A stretch of 64,000 bases of DNA from assembly GCF_008630495.1 (NCBI RefSeq), contig NZ_VWOJ01000002.1, forward strand, positions 573,001 to 637,000, in the 5' to 3' direction. The stretch is from Alkalicaulis satelles (GTDB taxonomy: Bacteria; Pseudomonadota; Alphaproteobacteria; Caulobacterales; Maricaulaceae). Made by a program: the position numbers and the translations under genes. Numbering within the stretch: position 1 is the stretch's first letter; each line of letters begins with the position of its first letter. Below the pieces are notes generated by a model, which saw only the letters and a program-made list of their open reading frames with translations, was not told where the DNA came from and made no database searches. Positions 42,057 to 49,781 of this stretch are shown here, piece after piece.

Positions 42057-43244
42057 ATGATGACCCGTTTGACCCTGATGGCCGCCTGCAGTCTTGCGGC
42101 GCTGGCCGCCGCCGCCTCCGGCGCACAGGCCCGGACCGCCCAGCTAGGCTGGCTGGATGGCGTGCGGGTCAGGGCCTCGGCTGATTTTGATCTGGTGACG
42201 GCGGCGCGCGCGGATGCGCAGCGCACCGCGCCCTGGGGCGCAGCGGCGCTGTACTGGCAGGCCGATGGCGTGCGGGATTCGGGCCTGCGCTGGGGCATTG
42301 ATATCACCGGTAAAGCGATAACCGGCGATGGCCGCCGGGGCCTGGCCCGGCCCCTGGAGGGCCCCTGTCCTTGTCCGCTGGACGCCGGCGGCCGTCCGCT
42401 GGCCGGGCTGATGACCGGATTGTCCGGCGCGTCCGGCGATGCGGCCTCCGGGCGCGCGGCGCTGGAGGAGGCCTCGGTCTGGGCGCAGGGCGGCTGGCTG
42501 CGGGTCCGGGCGGGGGTGGCTCAGGGCGCTGCGGCCCAGGAGCGCCCGGATCTGCCCGGCGCCCTGCGCACGGTGCGCGCCGATGGCGCCCTGTTCGATC
42601 CCACGGGTCTGGCGCTGGTGGATACGTCCCTGCCGCTGGCCGGACCGGCGCCGGGCGTTTCGGTCCAGACCCGCCGGATCATCGGCCTGCGCGCCACCGC
42701 CTCCTATACGCCCGATGCCCAGTGGCGCAGCGTGCGCCGGGCCTGGCCCGCCAGCGATGAGGCGGTGCGCGCTGACATCCGCGATGTGTGGTCGCTGGGC
42801 GCCTCGTTTGACCGGCGCAGTCCGGCCAGCGGCGTGCGCTGGCAGGCCCAGGCGGGATGGGAGGCGGGGCGCGCGGCCGGCCCCCATGCGGGCGCGTTCC
42901 GGGACCCTTGGGCGGGTTCGGCGCGGCTGGTGCGCCAGTCCGGTGATCTGACGCTGGCGGCGTCCTGGCTGCGCGGCAATGACGGGCTGGCGGATGCGCG
43001 CTATGAGGCGGTGAGCGCGGCGGCGGCGTATGAATACGGCGACTGGCTGTTCAGCCTGGAGGCGGGCGCGGCGTCGGCGGGCCTGGCGCAGCGCAACGGG
43101 CGCAGCGTTCAGGCGGGCGCCTCGCGCCTGATCGGGGAGCGGGCCGTGATCGGGCTGTCGGTATCGCTGGCCGGGGAAAACCGCCCGGGCGCGCCGGACC
43201 GGCGCCGGGTGCGCGCGGCGCTGGAGACCGGGTTGCGTTTTTGA
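42057..43244 (+). CDS. Outer-membrane beta-barrel (porin-like) protein
   Basis: The ATG at 42057 starts a signal peptide (LTLMAACSLAALAAAASGAQA) and gives 395 residues. The mature protein is made of alternating amphipathic strands and ends in ALETGLRF, with the C-terminal Phe expected by the BAM machinery. Periplasmic-turn and strand patterns such as ASASWLRGNDGLADARYEAV-like segments resemble alphaproteobacterial porins of 16 strands. No substrate is suggested. A pair of Cys in GPCPCPLD near residue 100 is odd for a porin and could form a small loop disulphide. Confidence 0.7.
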   Translation: MMTRLTLMAACSLAALAAAASGAQARTAQLGWLDGVRVRASADFDLVTAARADAQRTAPWGAAALYWQADGVRDSGLRWGIDITGKAITGDGRRGLARPLEGPCPCPLDAGGRPLAGLMTGLSGASGDAASGRAALEEASVWAQGGWLRVRAGVAQGAAAQERPDLPGALRTVRADGALFDPTGLALVDTSLPLAGPAPGVSVQTRRIIGLRATASYTPDAQWRSVRRAWPASDEAVRADIRDVWSLGASFDRRSPASGVRWQAQAGWEAGRAAGPHAGAFRDPWAGSARLVRQSGDLTLAASWLRGNDGLADARYEAVSAAAAYEYGDWLFSLEAGAASAGLAQRNGRSVQAGASRLIGERAVIGLSVSLAGENRPGAPDRRRVRAALETGLRF

Positions 43245-43371
43245 CACGCCCGGCTGATTCCGGCGCCGGTTCGCACGCAGGTCGCTTACATCCTGTCAGG
43301 GTTTGCGGTATAGAGTGGGATTGTGGCGGCTTGCGCCGCACGATGACAGTCTTGACCGGAGCCGGTTCGTC

Positions 43372-44007
43372 ATGTTGACGCGGGCGACATTTCTGGGCAT
43401 CAGCGCCGCCGCTCTGGCGTTTGCGGCGCCGGCCGCCTATGGCCTGGACGAGCAGGGCGGCGTGCGCCTGACCCTGCCGGGCCTGTCACCCTCATCCCAG
43501 CTGCGCCTGGCGCCGGAGCTGTCTGCGCCCGCCGGTCTGGACCCGGAGCTGCAACGCCGTCTTGAGGCCGCTGCAGGCGAGCCCGGCCTTGACGCCGACA
43601 CTCTTCAGAGCCTGCGCGAGGGCGCGTCCGGCGCGGACTCCTATTCCAGCGCCATGACCCCCGCCACCGGCCTGCAGGACACCGGATCGGCCTCGGCCCT
43701 GCCCTGGTATGAGCGTTTCACCCTGGCGCCGGCCGAGACCCGCTCGGTCTGGGGCACCCGCACCGTGCAGGAATTCCAGATCCAGGCCGGTCAGCGCTGG
43801 GCGGTGACGCTGGGCTATGCCGACAGCGACCGGCGCGAACAGAGTTTCGGCCTGCAGGATTTCTCCGCCGGCGCGTTTTTCAGCGTCAATGAGCGCTTCC
43901 GCTTTGGCGGCCAGCTGCGCTTCACCTCGCCCGAGGACGAAATGTTCGGCGAGGAAGGCGAAGAGCGCACGCCCGAGATTCGCTTCGAATCCGCTTTCCG
44001 CTTCTAG
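43372..44007 (+). CDS. Exported protein with NtrZ-like C-terminal domain
   Basis: The ATG at 43372 gives 211 residues with a signal peptide ending at AAYGLDE. The middle is Ala/Gly/Ser-rich. The last 75 residues (GQRWAVTLGYADSDRREQ, FSAGAFFSVNERFRFGGQLR, RFESAFRF) resemble the NtrZ family of small periplasmic proteins, which in Caulobacter act on the NtrYX two-component system. The resemblance is by eye and moderate. An alternative is a short outer-membrane barrel fragment, given the terminal Phe. Confidence 0.65.
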   Translation: MLTRATFLGISAAALAFAAPAAYGLDEQGGVRLTLPGLSPSSQLRLAPELSAPAGLDPELQRRLEAAAGEPGLDADTLQSLREGASGADSYSSAMTPATGLQDTGSASALPWYERFTLAPAETRSVWGTRTVQEFQIQAGQRWAVTLGYADSDRREQSFGLQDFSAGAFFSVNERFRFGGQLRFTSPEDEMFGEEGEERTPEIRFESAFRF

Positions 44008-44042
44008 CGAGCGGCCTTCTGACATCACGGACACGACCCCTT

Positions 44043-44063
44043 CACGCAGCGCCTGCCTGCGTG
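44043..44063 (+). terminator. Short hairpin after the NtrZ-like gene
   Basis: CACGCAG (44043-44049) pairs with CTGCGTG (44057-44063) across a 7-base loop and is followed by TTTA. It is a weak candidate terminator between the convergent NtrZ-like and MoeB/ThiF genes. Confidence 0.4.
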
Positions 44064-44128
44064 TTTATGCGTCTGATCCGGGCGCGGTCTGATCGGGGAG
44101 AATGCGGCTGAGCCCCATTTGCCGCCAT

Positions 44129-44908
44129 TTATTGCGCCCGATTGCCGCAGGCCGGGCAGTGGGGATCGCGGGGCACGCGCACGGTGCGCGCCCGGCCTGA
44201 CAATCCGTCATGGATGAACAGCCGTCCGGTCAGGGGATCGCCGGCCCCGGTGATCAGCTTGATCGCCTCCAACGCCATCACCGAGCCGATAATCCCGGTC
44301 AGCGCGCCGACAATGCCGGTCACCGAGCAGGGCTCGGCGCCGGGCGGTTCGGCGGGCGTCCAGCACTGATAGCAGGGCAGGCTTTCGCCCAGATGCGGCG
44401 CGAACACGCCCGCCTGCCCCTCCCAGCGCCCCACTGCGCCCGAGACCAGCGCGATGCGCGCGGCGAGGGCGGCCTGGTTGACGACGAAGCGGGTGGAAAA
44501 ATCGTCACAGCCATCCAGCACCAGATCCATGCTCTCGAGCAAACCCGGCAGGGTGTTGGCATCCGCCCGCACGGGCCGGGCGTCGATCTCCACCGCCGGA
44601 TCCAGGGCGTTGAGCGCGGCCTTGGCGCGCTCGGTCTTGGGGTGGCCCACATCCTTGGTGCGGTAGAGAATCTGGCGCTGGAGATTATCCAGGCTGACAT
44701 CATCAGGATCGATCAGGCGGATGGTCCCGATCCCGGCGGCGGCCAGATACAGCGCGGCCGGCGCGCCAAGCCCGCCCGCGCCAATAATGGCCACACGCGC
44801 GCGCGCCAGGCGCTGCTGGCCGGGGCCGCCGATTTCCTTGAGCAGGATATGGCGGGCATGGCGGGCGGGATCGGCAGGCAATCGAGCTCTCCGGGCGCGG
44901 GCAGTCAT
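44129..44908 (-). CDS. moeB: MoeB/ThiF-family adenylyltransferase
   Basis: The ATG at 44908 gives 259 residues; a much longer open frame upstream is antisense to the helicase gene. E1-like enzymes adenylate the C-terminal Gly of MoaD or ThiS. The nucleotide loop is IIGAGGLGAPAALYLAAAG; RLIDPDDVSLDNLQRQILY and DLVLDGCDDFSTRFVVNQA follow. Two Cys pairs, CYQC and CPAC, would bind zinc. There is no C-terminal rhodanese domain. Whether it serves molybdopterin or thiamine synthesis cannot be decided here, as neither pathway is adjacent. Confidence 0.87.
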   Translation of the reverse strand: MTARARRARLPADPARHARHILLKEIGGPGQQRLARARVAIIGAGGLGAPAALYLAAAGIGTIRLIDPDDVSLDNLQRQILYRTKDVGHPKTERAKAALNALDPAVEIDARPVRADANTLPGLLESMDLVLDGCDDFSTRFVVNQAALAARIALVSGAVGRWEGQAGVFAPHLGESLPCYQCWTPAEPPGAEPCSVTGIVGALTGIIGSVMALEAIKLITGAGDPLTGRLFIHDGLSGRARTVRVPRDPHCPACGNRAQ

Positions 44909-44977
44909 GCGGCGTTCAGCCTTGCCCGCTAGGCTGAAGACAGAGATAACACATGGCACGGTCTTCAGGAGGGTTCC

Positions 44978-45400
44978 ATGCGTCATGCACTGATCATCAC
45001 CGCAGCGGCGATGGCGCTGGCCGCCTGCGCCACGTCCGAAGGCTATCGCCAGCAAACCGAGCAGTTTCTGGGCGCCCATGCCGACACGCTGATCGTGGAG
45101 TTCGGCTCGCCCATGTCCCGCGACCGCCTCTCGGACGGCTCGGAGGTGTGGACCTATCAGTCGCGCGAGCGGCGTTTCCAGCCGGGCGGCTACCGCTCGG
45201 TGCCGCGCGAACGCCGCATCACCTATCGCGACAGCGAGGGCCGTAGGCGCGAGCGCACCGAGCAATACACCGACACGGTCTATGAGCCCCCGCGCGAATG
45301 GACGGTGGAGTGCGAGACGCGCTTCATCCTCTCCCCCGACCGGCGGGTGACCGATTTCCGCTTCCAGGGCGAGGGCTGCGTGGCGCCGGAGATTTACTAG
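44978..45400 (+). CDS. Small lipoprotein of unknown function
   Basis: The 140-residue protein has a lipoprotein signal (HALIITAAAMALAACAT). The mature part starts like SmpA/BamE-type proteins (ADTLIVEFGSPMSRDRLSDGSEVWTYQ), then is Arg-rich and ends with CETRFILSPDRRVTDFRFQGEGC, where two Cys probably pair. The resemblance to BamE-like folds is limited to the helix-strand beginning. The start follows CAGGAGGGTTCC. It is divergent from the MoeB/ThiF gene. Confidence 0.75.
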   Translation: MRHALIITAAAMALAACATSEGYRQQTEQFLGAHADTLIVEFGSPMSRDRLSDGSEVWTYQSRERRFQPGGYRSVPRERRITYRDSEGRRRERTEQYTDTVYEPPREWTVECETRFILSPDRRVTDFRFQGEGCVAPEIY

Positions 45401-45473
45401 CCCCGCGCGCTGGCGCGGGCCGCCAAAGCGCGGCAGGGTGGGGAAGTCCTGATCCTCTCCCTTCACGAGCCGC

Positions 45474-46781
45474 ATGACCCCTGCCGCGCCCGACACCGTG
45501 CTCTCTTCCGAGCAGCAAGCCGCCTTTGACCTGGCCGTGCGCGGGGGCGCGCATCTGTTCCTGACCGGGCGGGCGGGCACAGGCAAGACCACGGTCACCC
45601 GCGCCATATTGCGCGCCCTGGGATCGCGCGCGGCGGTGCTGGCGCCCACCGGCGTGGCGGCCATGACGGCGGGCGGGCAGACGCTGCATTCCTTTTTCAA
45701 CCTGCCTCCGCGCCTGATCCTGCCCCAGGATGTGCGCCGCTCGCGCAATGGCCGGGCCATGCGCGCCCTGACCACGCTGGTGATTGACGAGATCTCCATG
45801 GTGCGCGCCGACCTGATGGCCGCCGTGGACGCCAGCTTGCGCCTCAACCGGGGCTCCAACGCGCCCTTCGGGGGCGTGCGCATGGTGGTGGCCGGCGATC
45901 TGGCCCAGCTGCCGCCGGTGATCCGCGGCGAGGAGGCCGCCCATCTCGAGGACGTGTTTGGCGGGCCGTTCTTCTTCCACGCCCCGGCCTTCCGGGAGGC
46001 GGGCTTCACCCTGGTGGAGCTCAATGAGGTGCGCCGTCAGGACGACAGCGATTTCATCGACATTCTCAACGCCGTGCGCGAGGGCGAGCTGGACCGCGAG
46101 CAGGCCGATCAGCTCAACGCCCGGGTCAGCGGGCGTTCAGGCCTCCAGGCCAGCGAAACCCATGTGGTGCTCACCGCCACCAACCAGTCCGCCAGCGCCA
46201 TCAATCAGGCCCGGCTCGACGCGCTGGTGGGCGAGCCGCGCGGTTTTGCCGGCAAGGTGGAGGGTGATTTCGACGCGCGCCTGTTTCCCACCGAGGATCC
46301 TTTGATCCTCAAGACCGGCGCGCGCGTCATGCTGATCCGCAATGATCCGGCCGGACGCTATGTCAACGGCTCCATCGGCGAGGTCACCGGCTTCGCCGAC
46401 GGGGCGGTGATCGTGCGCGTGCATGGCGAGAGCGTGCGGGTGGAGCCGGTGAGCTGGGAGCGCACGCGCTACGCCGCCGCGCCGGACACTGAAGGCGGGC
46501 TCAAGCGCGAGACCGTGGGCGCCTATGTCCAGTATCCGCTGCGCCTGGCCTGGGCGATGACCATCCATAAGGCGCAAGGCCTGACGCTGGAGCGGGTGTA
46601 TCTGGACGTGTCGCGCCGGCTGTTCGCACACGGTCAGGCCTATGTGGCGCTGTCTCGCGCCCGCTCGCTGGCGGGTCTGGAGCTGTCGGCGCCCTTGCGC
46701 GCCGCCGACATCATCACCGATCCGCGCCTGTTCGACGTGCGAAGCGTGTGCGACCCGGTTCCGTTCGCCTTGCGGGGCTGA
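45474..46781 (+). CDS. PIF1/RecD-like superfamily 1 helicase
   Basis: The 435-residue protein is an SF1B-type DNA helicase of the PIF1 group, which moves 5' to 3' on single strands. Walker A is TGRAGTGKTTVTRAIL; further motifs are VLAPTGVAAMTAGGQTLHSFF, LVIDEISMVRADLM (Walker B), VVAGDLAQLPPVI, TGARVMLIRNDP, and the C-terminal AMTIHKAQGLTLERVYLDVS and AYVALSRARSL. It is compact, without added nuclease or accessory domains. Its cellular role is not fixed; related proteins help replication past obstacles. The leader-peptide gene follows 102 bp downstream. Confidence 0.9.
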   Translation: MTPAAPDTVLSSEQQAAFDLAVRGGAHLFLTGRAGTGKTTVTRAILRALGSRAAVLAPTGVAAMTAGGQTLHSFFNLPPRLILPQDVRRSRNGRAMRALTTLVIDEISMVRADLMAAVDASLRLNRGSNAPFGGVRMVVAGDLAQLPPVIRGEEAAHLEDVFGGPFFFHAPAFREAGFTLVELNEVRRQDDSDFIDILNAVREGELDREQADQLNARVSGRSGLQASETHVVLTATNQSASAINQARLDALVGEPRGFAGKVEGDFDARLFPTEDPLILKTGARVMLIRNDPAGRYVNGSIGEVTGFADGAVIVRVHGESVRVEPVSWERTRYAAAPDTEGGLKRETVGAYVQYPLRLAWAMTIHKAQGLTLERVYLDVSRRLFAHGQAYVALSRARSLAGLELSAPLRAADIITDPRLFDVRSVCDPVPFALRG

Positions 46782-46841
46782 TGGTTGTTTGCGCCCAGGC
46801 GTCACACAAAAAGGTTGAACACATCTATCATTGTGGCAGTA

Positions 46842-46870
46842 TGATTATGCATCTTGTGGATGCATAATCA
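46842..46870 (+). promoter_or_regulatory. Inverted repeat over the promoter/leader of the GG-peptide gene
   Basis: TGATTATGCATC (46842-46853) and GATGCATAATCA (46859-46870) are perfect 12 bp arms around a 5-base loop. A TATGAT -10 element (46840-46845) overlaps the left arm; TTGAAC (46815-46820) is a possible but distant -35 (19-base spacer). The right arm abuts the GAGGAG ribosome site. It could be a repressor or activator operator, or an RNA hairpin that controls translation. Confidence 0.75.
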
Positions 46871-46883
46871 GAGGAGATAAGCC

Positions 46884-47183
46884 ATGACCCATCACCTTGT
46901 TCCTTTCGATAATGCAGCGGGCCGCCTTCTTTCCGCAGATGAAATCGATTTCGTCTGCGGTGGCGAGTCTGATGGAAGTGTGGTGAGCTGTAGTGCGGTT
47001 GTGGGCGCAGGCAGCCTCGCGGCTGGTGCGGCGCTCGGCGTGCAGGGAATGAAAACAGGGGCGAAAATTGGCGCTGCAGGCGGCGTCAAAGGCGCCATTG
47101 CAGGCGCTATCATCGGCGCGGTCAGCGGCATGGTGGTCGGCCTGGCCGGAGGTGCAGGCGCCCATGCTGTAGCCTGCAGCTAG
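46884..47183 (+). CDS. Candidate double-glycine leader peptide (bacteriocin-like)
   Basis: The 99-residue product has a leader of 27 residues ending in LLSADEIDFVCGG, a good match to GG leaders cut by C39-peptidase ABC exporters. The predicted core (28-99) is rich in Gly and Ala with GxxxG spacing (GAKIGAAGGVKGAIAGAIIG), like membrane-active class II bacteriocins, and carries Cys36 and Cys98 that could form a disulphide. Base composition is less GC-rich than neighbours. Strong inverted repeats lie before and after it, and a small membrane protein follows. No exporter is within the window. Activity is inferred. Confidence 0.7.
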   Translation: MTHHLVPFDNAAGRLLSADEIDFVCGGESDGSVVSCSAVVGAGSLAAGAALGVQGMKTGAKIGAAGGVKGAIAGAIIGAVSGMVVGLAGGAGAHAVACS

Positions 47184-47192
47184 GCGAATTAT

Positions 47193-47226
47193 TGTGCGTC
47201 AGAGCCGGTCATGGCTCTGACGCACA
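47193..47226 (+). terminator. Strong hairpin between the GG-peptide and membrane-protein genes
   Basis: TGTGCGTCAGAGCC (47193-47206) pairs perfectly with GGCTCTGACGCACA (47213-47226) over loop GGTCAT, a 14 bp stem. It starts 9 bp after the peptide stop. There is no T-run, so partial termination or protection of the peptide mRNA is possible, giving unequal expression of peptide and partner. Confidence 0.7.
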
Positions 47227-47244
47227 TAGTCCATGAGGTGCGAT

Positions 47245-47577
47245 ATGGGGATTTTCACCAACGCCATTGAGCCATCCCTCAGCGATCAGGATGTCCGGCG
47301 CAGCCGTCAGGCTGCTTTCTGGGTCACTGTGGCCGCCTGTCTGATCGCCGCCCTTCTGGCCGGCCTGGCTGGAACGCAAGAGGCTGTGGCGGACGCGCTC
47401 AGGATCGTGGTGTTGACGGTCTGCGCAGCTTCGCTGTGGGCCTTGTCAGCCTGGGGCGCGCGCCAGGCCAGCCAGCGCGTGCGCGTCTGGACCATTGGCC
47501 ACGAACTCACCGTGTTTGCGGTGCGCGCGGCGCTCGCCATAGCGCTGTTGTTTGCAGCCGGGTTTGCCTTCGCCTGA
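47245..47577 (+). CDS. Three-span membrane protein, candidate immunity protein
   Basis: The ATG at 47245 follows GAGGTG and gives 110 residues. Three hydrophobic spans are visible: about 22-45 (AAFWVTVAACLIAALLAGLAG), 52-75 (IVVLTVCAASLWALSAWG) and 88-110 (FAVRAALAIALLFAAGFAFA). It is not recognised as a known family. Its position 61 bp after a candidate bacteriocin-like peptide, on the same strand, makes an immunity role possible, but this is inference only. Confidence 0.6.
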   Translation: MGIFTNAIEPSLSDQDVRRSRQAAFWVTVAACLIAALLAGLAGTQEAVADALRIVVLTVCAASLWALSAWGARQASQRVRVWTIGHELTVFAVRAALAIALLFAAGFAFA

Positions 47578-47581
47578 TCCC

Positions 47582-48376
47582 TTACATCGGCCGGCCGTCA
47601 TTGGCGGCCATGACCTGGCGGCGCAGCTTGCGCATGCCGGCTGCCCAGCGGTCGCGCTCGGCGCCTTTCAGGGCGGCGTACTGGGCGGTGTTGGCGTGGG
47701 TGGTGATGAGGAAGCGTTTTTCGGCCATGGCTTCGAGCACTCTGGCGGCCACCTCATCGGCCTCGATATAGCCCGACAGGCCTTGCGCGCCGCCTTCCAC
47801 GCCCTCCACCAGCGGCGTGCGCACCCCTTCGGGACACAGGCAATGGACGATCAGCCCGTCATCACCATGGGTGATGGCCAGACTCTCAGCGAAGGACACC
47901 GCAGCGGCCTTGGTGGCCGAATACGCCGCGTCGCCGATCTGGGCGAGCAGGCCGGCGGCCGACGCGGTAACCAGAAAATGCCCGCCGCGCGCGGCCATCT
48001 TGCGGGCGAGATGGCGCGCGGCGTAGACGCTGGCCATTACATTGACGTCCCAGCAGGCCTGCCAGGCGGCGTTGGGCGCATCGCCCGCACCCCAGCCCGG
48101 CCCGTCGGTCACCCCGATGCCGGCATTGGAGATATAGATGTCCACCGGGCCCAGACTGCGCTCTGTCCTGTTGATGAAGCGCGTCAGGGCCGCCTCGTCG
48201 GTCACGTCCACCTGTGCGCCCAGCCCGCCCAGCGACGCGCCGGTCACTTCAGCGCCCTGTCCGTCCAGATCTATGGCGGCGATGCGCGCGCCATGGGCGT
48301 GAAGGGCGGTGGCGATGGCCTTGCCGATGCCGCTGGCGGCGCCGGTGACGATGGCGGTCTTGCCGGTGAGATCCAT
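47582..48376 (-). CDS. Short-chain dehydrogenase/reductase
   Basis: The 264-residue classical SDR has TGAASGIGKAIATALHAHG as cofactor loop, a DVTD motif, the NAG motif in ISNAGIGV, and catalytic Ser and Tyr-x-x-x-Lys in TASAAGLLAQIGDAAYSATK. The cofactor (NAD or NADP) is suggested to be NAD by Asp in IDLDGQG. The substrate is unknown. It stands between the candidate immunity gene (convergent) and a small membrane protein gene on the same strand. Confidence 0.9.
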   Translation of the reverse strand: MDLTGKTAIVTGAASGIGKAIATALHAHGARIAAIDLDGQGAEVTGASLGGLGAQVDVTDEAALTRFINRTERSLGPVDIYISNAGIGVTDGPGWGAGDAPNAAWQACWDVNVMASVYAARHLARKMAARGGHFLVTASAAGLLAQIGDAAYSATKAAAVSFAESLAITHGDDGLIVHCLCPEGVRTPLVEGVEGGAQGLSGYIEADEVAARVLEAMAEKRFLITTHANTAQYAALKGAERDRWAAGMRKLRRQVMAANDGRPM

Positions 48377-48478
48377 GGAAGAGCAGTCCTTTGAGGCGAC
48401 AGGGCGACAGGGCGAGAGGGCGGAAGGGGCGGAGCCTCACCCTGATGGGGGCGTATGGCAAGGCCCGTATGTCGTGCG

Positions 48479-48778
48479 TCAGCGCCGGAAGGCGCGCCAG
48501 ATCACGCCCCCGGCGATCAGGGCGATGATCAGAACCGCGATCAGCTCCAGCGCGCTGGCGCCAAGAAAGACCGGACGGATCAAGGGCTCCAGAGCGGACA
48601 GGCGCCCGGCGGCGGCTTCGGCCAGGCGCTCGCCCTGGAAGCCCGCCGCCACGGCCAGCGCCACCAGCACCATCGCCACCAGCACCGCCAGGCGCATGGT
48701 CGCGCCCGCGTCCGCGCCGCCATCGCGCACCCGGCGCGCTTGGCGCATGGCCTGACGCTCGTAACGCCGCCGTGTCAT
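48479..48778 (-). CDS. Small membrane protein of unknown function
   Basis: The ATG at 48778 gives 99 residues. A basic N-terminus (TRRRYERQAMRQARRVRDGG) precedes one span (RLAVLVAMVLVALAVAAGF), and a second span ends the protein (ASALELIAVLIIALIAGGVIW). It is not recognised. Longer in-frame starts are not preceded by a ribosome site. It lies about 100 bp upstream of the SDR gene on the same strand. Confidence 0.55.
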   Translation of the reverse strand: MTRRRYERQAMRQARRVRDGGADAGATMRLAVLVAMVLVALAVAAGFQGERLAEAAAGRLSALEPLIRPVFLGASALELIAVLIIALIAGGVIWRAFRR

Positions 48779-49038
48779 GTGAGGGTCTCCTTGTCCGCCG
48801 GCGCTCCCGGCAAGCCAGCATTTCGTCTGCGCTTGTGAGGCGAACGGGTTTGAGGCATAGTTTGACCTGCACGAGCGGCCTGAACAAGGCCCGGTGAAGC
48901 CTAGCGAGACGACCGGTTGCCCTTGCGCCTGAGACTTGTTCCTTCCCCGACCGACAGACCGCATGCCGCGGGCGGGACGCCGCCAGCGTTCAAACGATGC
49001 GCGGGACGCCGCGCGCCTCCGGGAAAGGACTGCCTTCC

Positions 49039-49251
49039 ATGACGACAGGCATCGTGAAGTTCTTCAACGCCGAGAAGGGCTTCGGCTTCATCACTCCGGA
49101 CGAGGGCGGCAAGGACGTCTTCGTGCACATCACCGCCGTCAAGGACGCGGGCATGGCCGATCTGAGCGACGGCCAGCGCATCGCCTTCGACACCGAGCCG
49201 GACAGCCGGGGCAAGGGCCCCAAGGCCATCAATCTGCGCGCCGCCGACTAA
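49039..49251 (+). CDS. cspA: Cold-shock protein (CspA family)
   Basis: The ATG at 49039 gives 70 residues with a single cold-shock domain: TGIVKFFNAEKGFGFITPDE (RNP1 KGFGFI) and DVFVHITAV (RNP2). Such proteins melt secondary structure in mRNA; whether this copy is cold-induced cannot be read from the sequence. The 260 bp before it hold no gene but could carry the long 5' leader typical of csp mRNAs. A direct repeat GCGGGACGCCGC occurs twice there (around 48973 and 49002). Confidence 0.93.
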   Translation: MTTGIVKFFNAEKGFGFITPDEGGKDVFVHITAVKDAGMADLSDGQRIAFDTEPDSRGKGPKAINLRAAD

Positions 49252-49339
49252 CGCCGGCTGTTCATCATACGCGCCCGCGGGCCGCGCGAAGGGTCAATCT
49301 TCGCGCGGCGCCGGGCGTTTGTTCCAGGCGATCGCCATC

Positions 49340-49771
49340 ATGCGCCCCGCCCTCATCGCCGGCCTGGTCTATGCGCTCGCCCTGCTGGCTCTGGGGGTGG
49401 TGCTGGGCGCGTTCCGCACATTCCTGATCGAGCCCTGGCTGGGCGCCTGGCCGGCGCTGCTGATTGAATTGCCGGTCATTCTCTATGGCGCCTGGCGCTT
49501 GAGCGCGCTGGCGGTGGAGGGCCGCGAGCTGGACCGGGCGGGCGGCGTTGCGGCGGGGATCGTGGCGCTGATCGTTCTGCTGATCGCCGAGGCGCTCCTG
49601 TCCCAGATTCTCAGCGGGCGCTCGCTTATCGCCCATTTCGCTCTCTATGCCGATCCCCGCCACCAGCTCGGCCTGGCCGCGCAAGTGCTGGCCGCCGGCT
49701 TTCCCCTGATGCGCGTCTGGACCGCCCCGCCGCCCCCGCCACCGCTCAAGGGTGAGGTGCTGGGGCCGTGA
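49340..49771 (+). CDS. Four-span membrane protein of unknown function
   Basis: From the ATG at 49340 the product has 143 residues and four hydrophobic segments (LIAGLVYALALLALGVVLG, PALLIELPVILYGAWRLSAL, VAAGIVALIVLLIAEALLS and a final one near 105-128). A TTG seven codons upstream is an alternative start. The C-terminus is Pro-rich (APPPPPPL). It is not recognised by name. It follows the cold-shock gene by about 90 bp. Confidence 0.6.
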   Translation: MRPALIAGLVYALALLALGVVLGAFRTFLIEPWLGAWPALLIELPVILYGAWRLSALAVEGRELDRAGGVAAGIVALIVLLIAEALLSQILSGRSLIAHFALYADPRHQLGLAAQVLAAGFPLMRVWTAPPPPPPLKGEVLGP

Positions 49772-49781
49772 GGGGCCGGGG

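Noticed and set aside
44909-46024. Upstream extension of the MoeB/ThiF frame to 631 codons
   Set aside because: The extra N-terminal sequence is antisense to the lipoprotein and helicase genes and has no family character; the enzyme fold starts near 44908.
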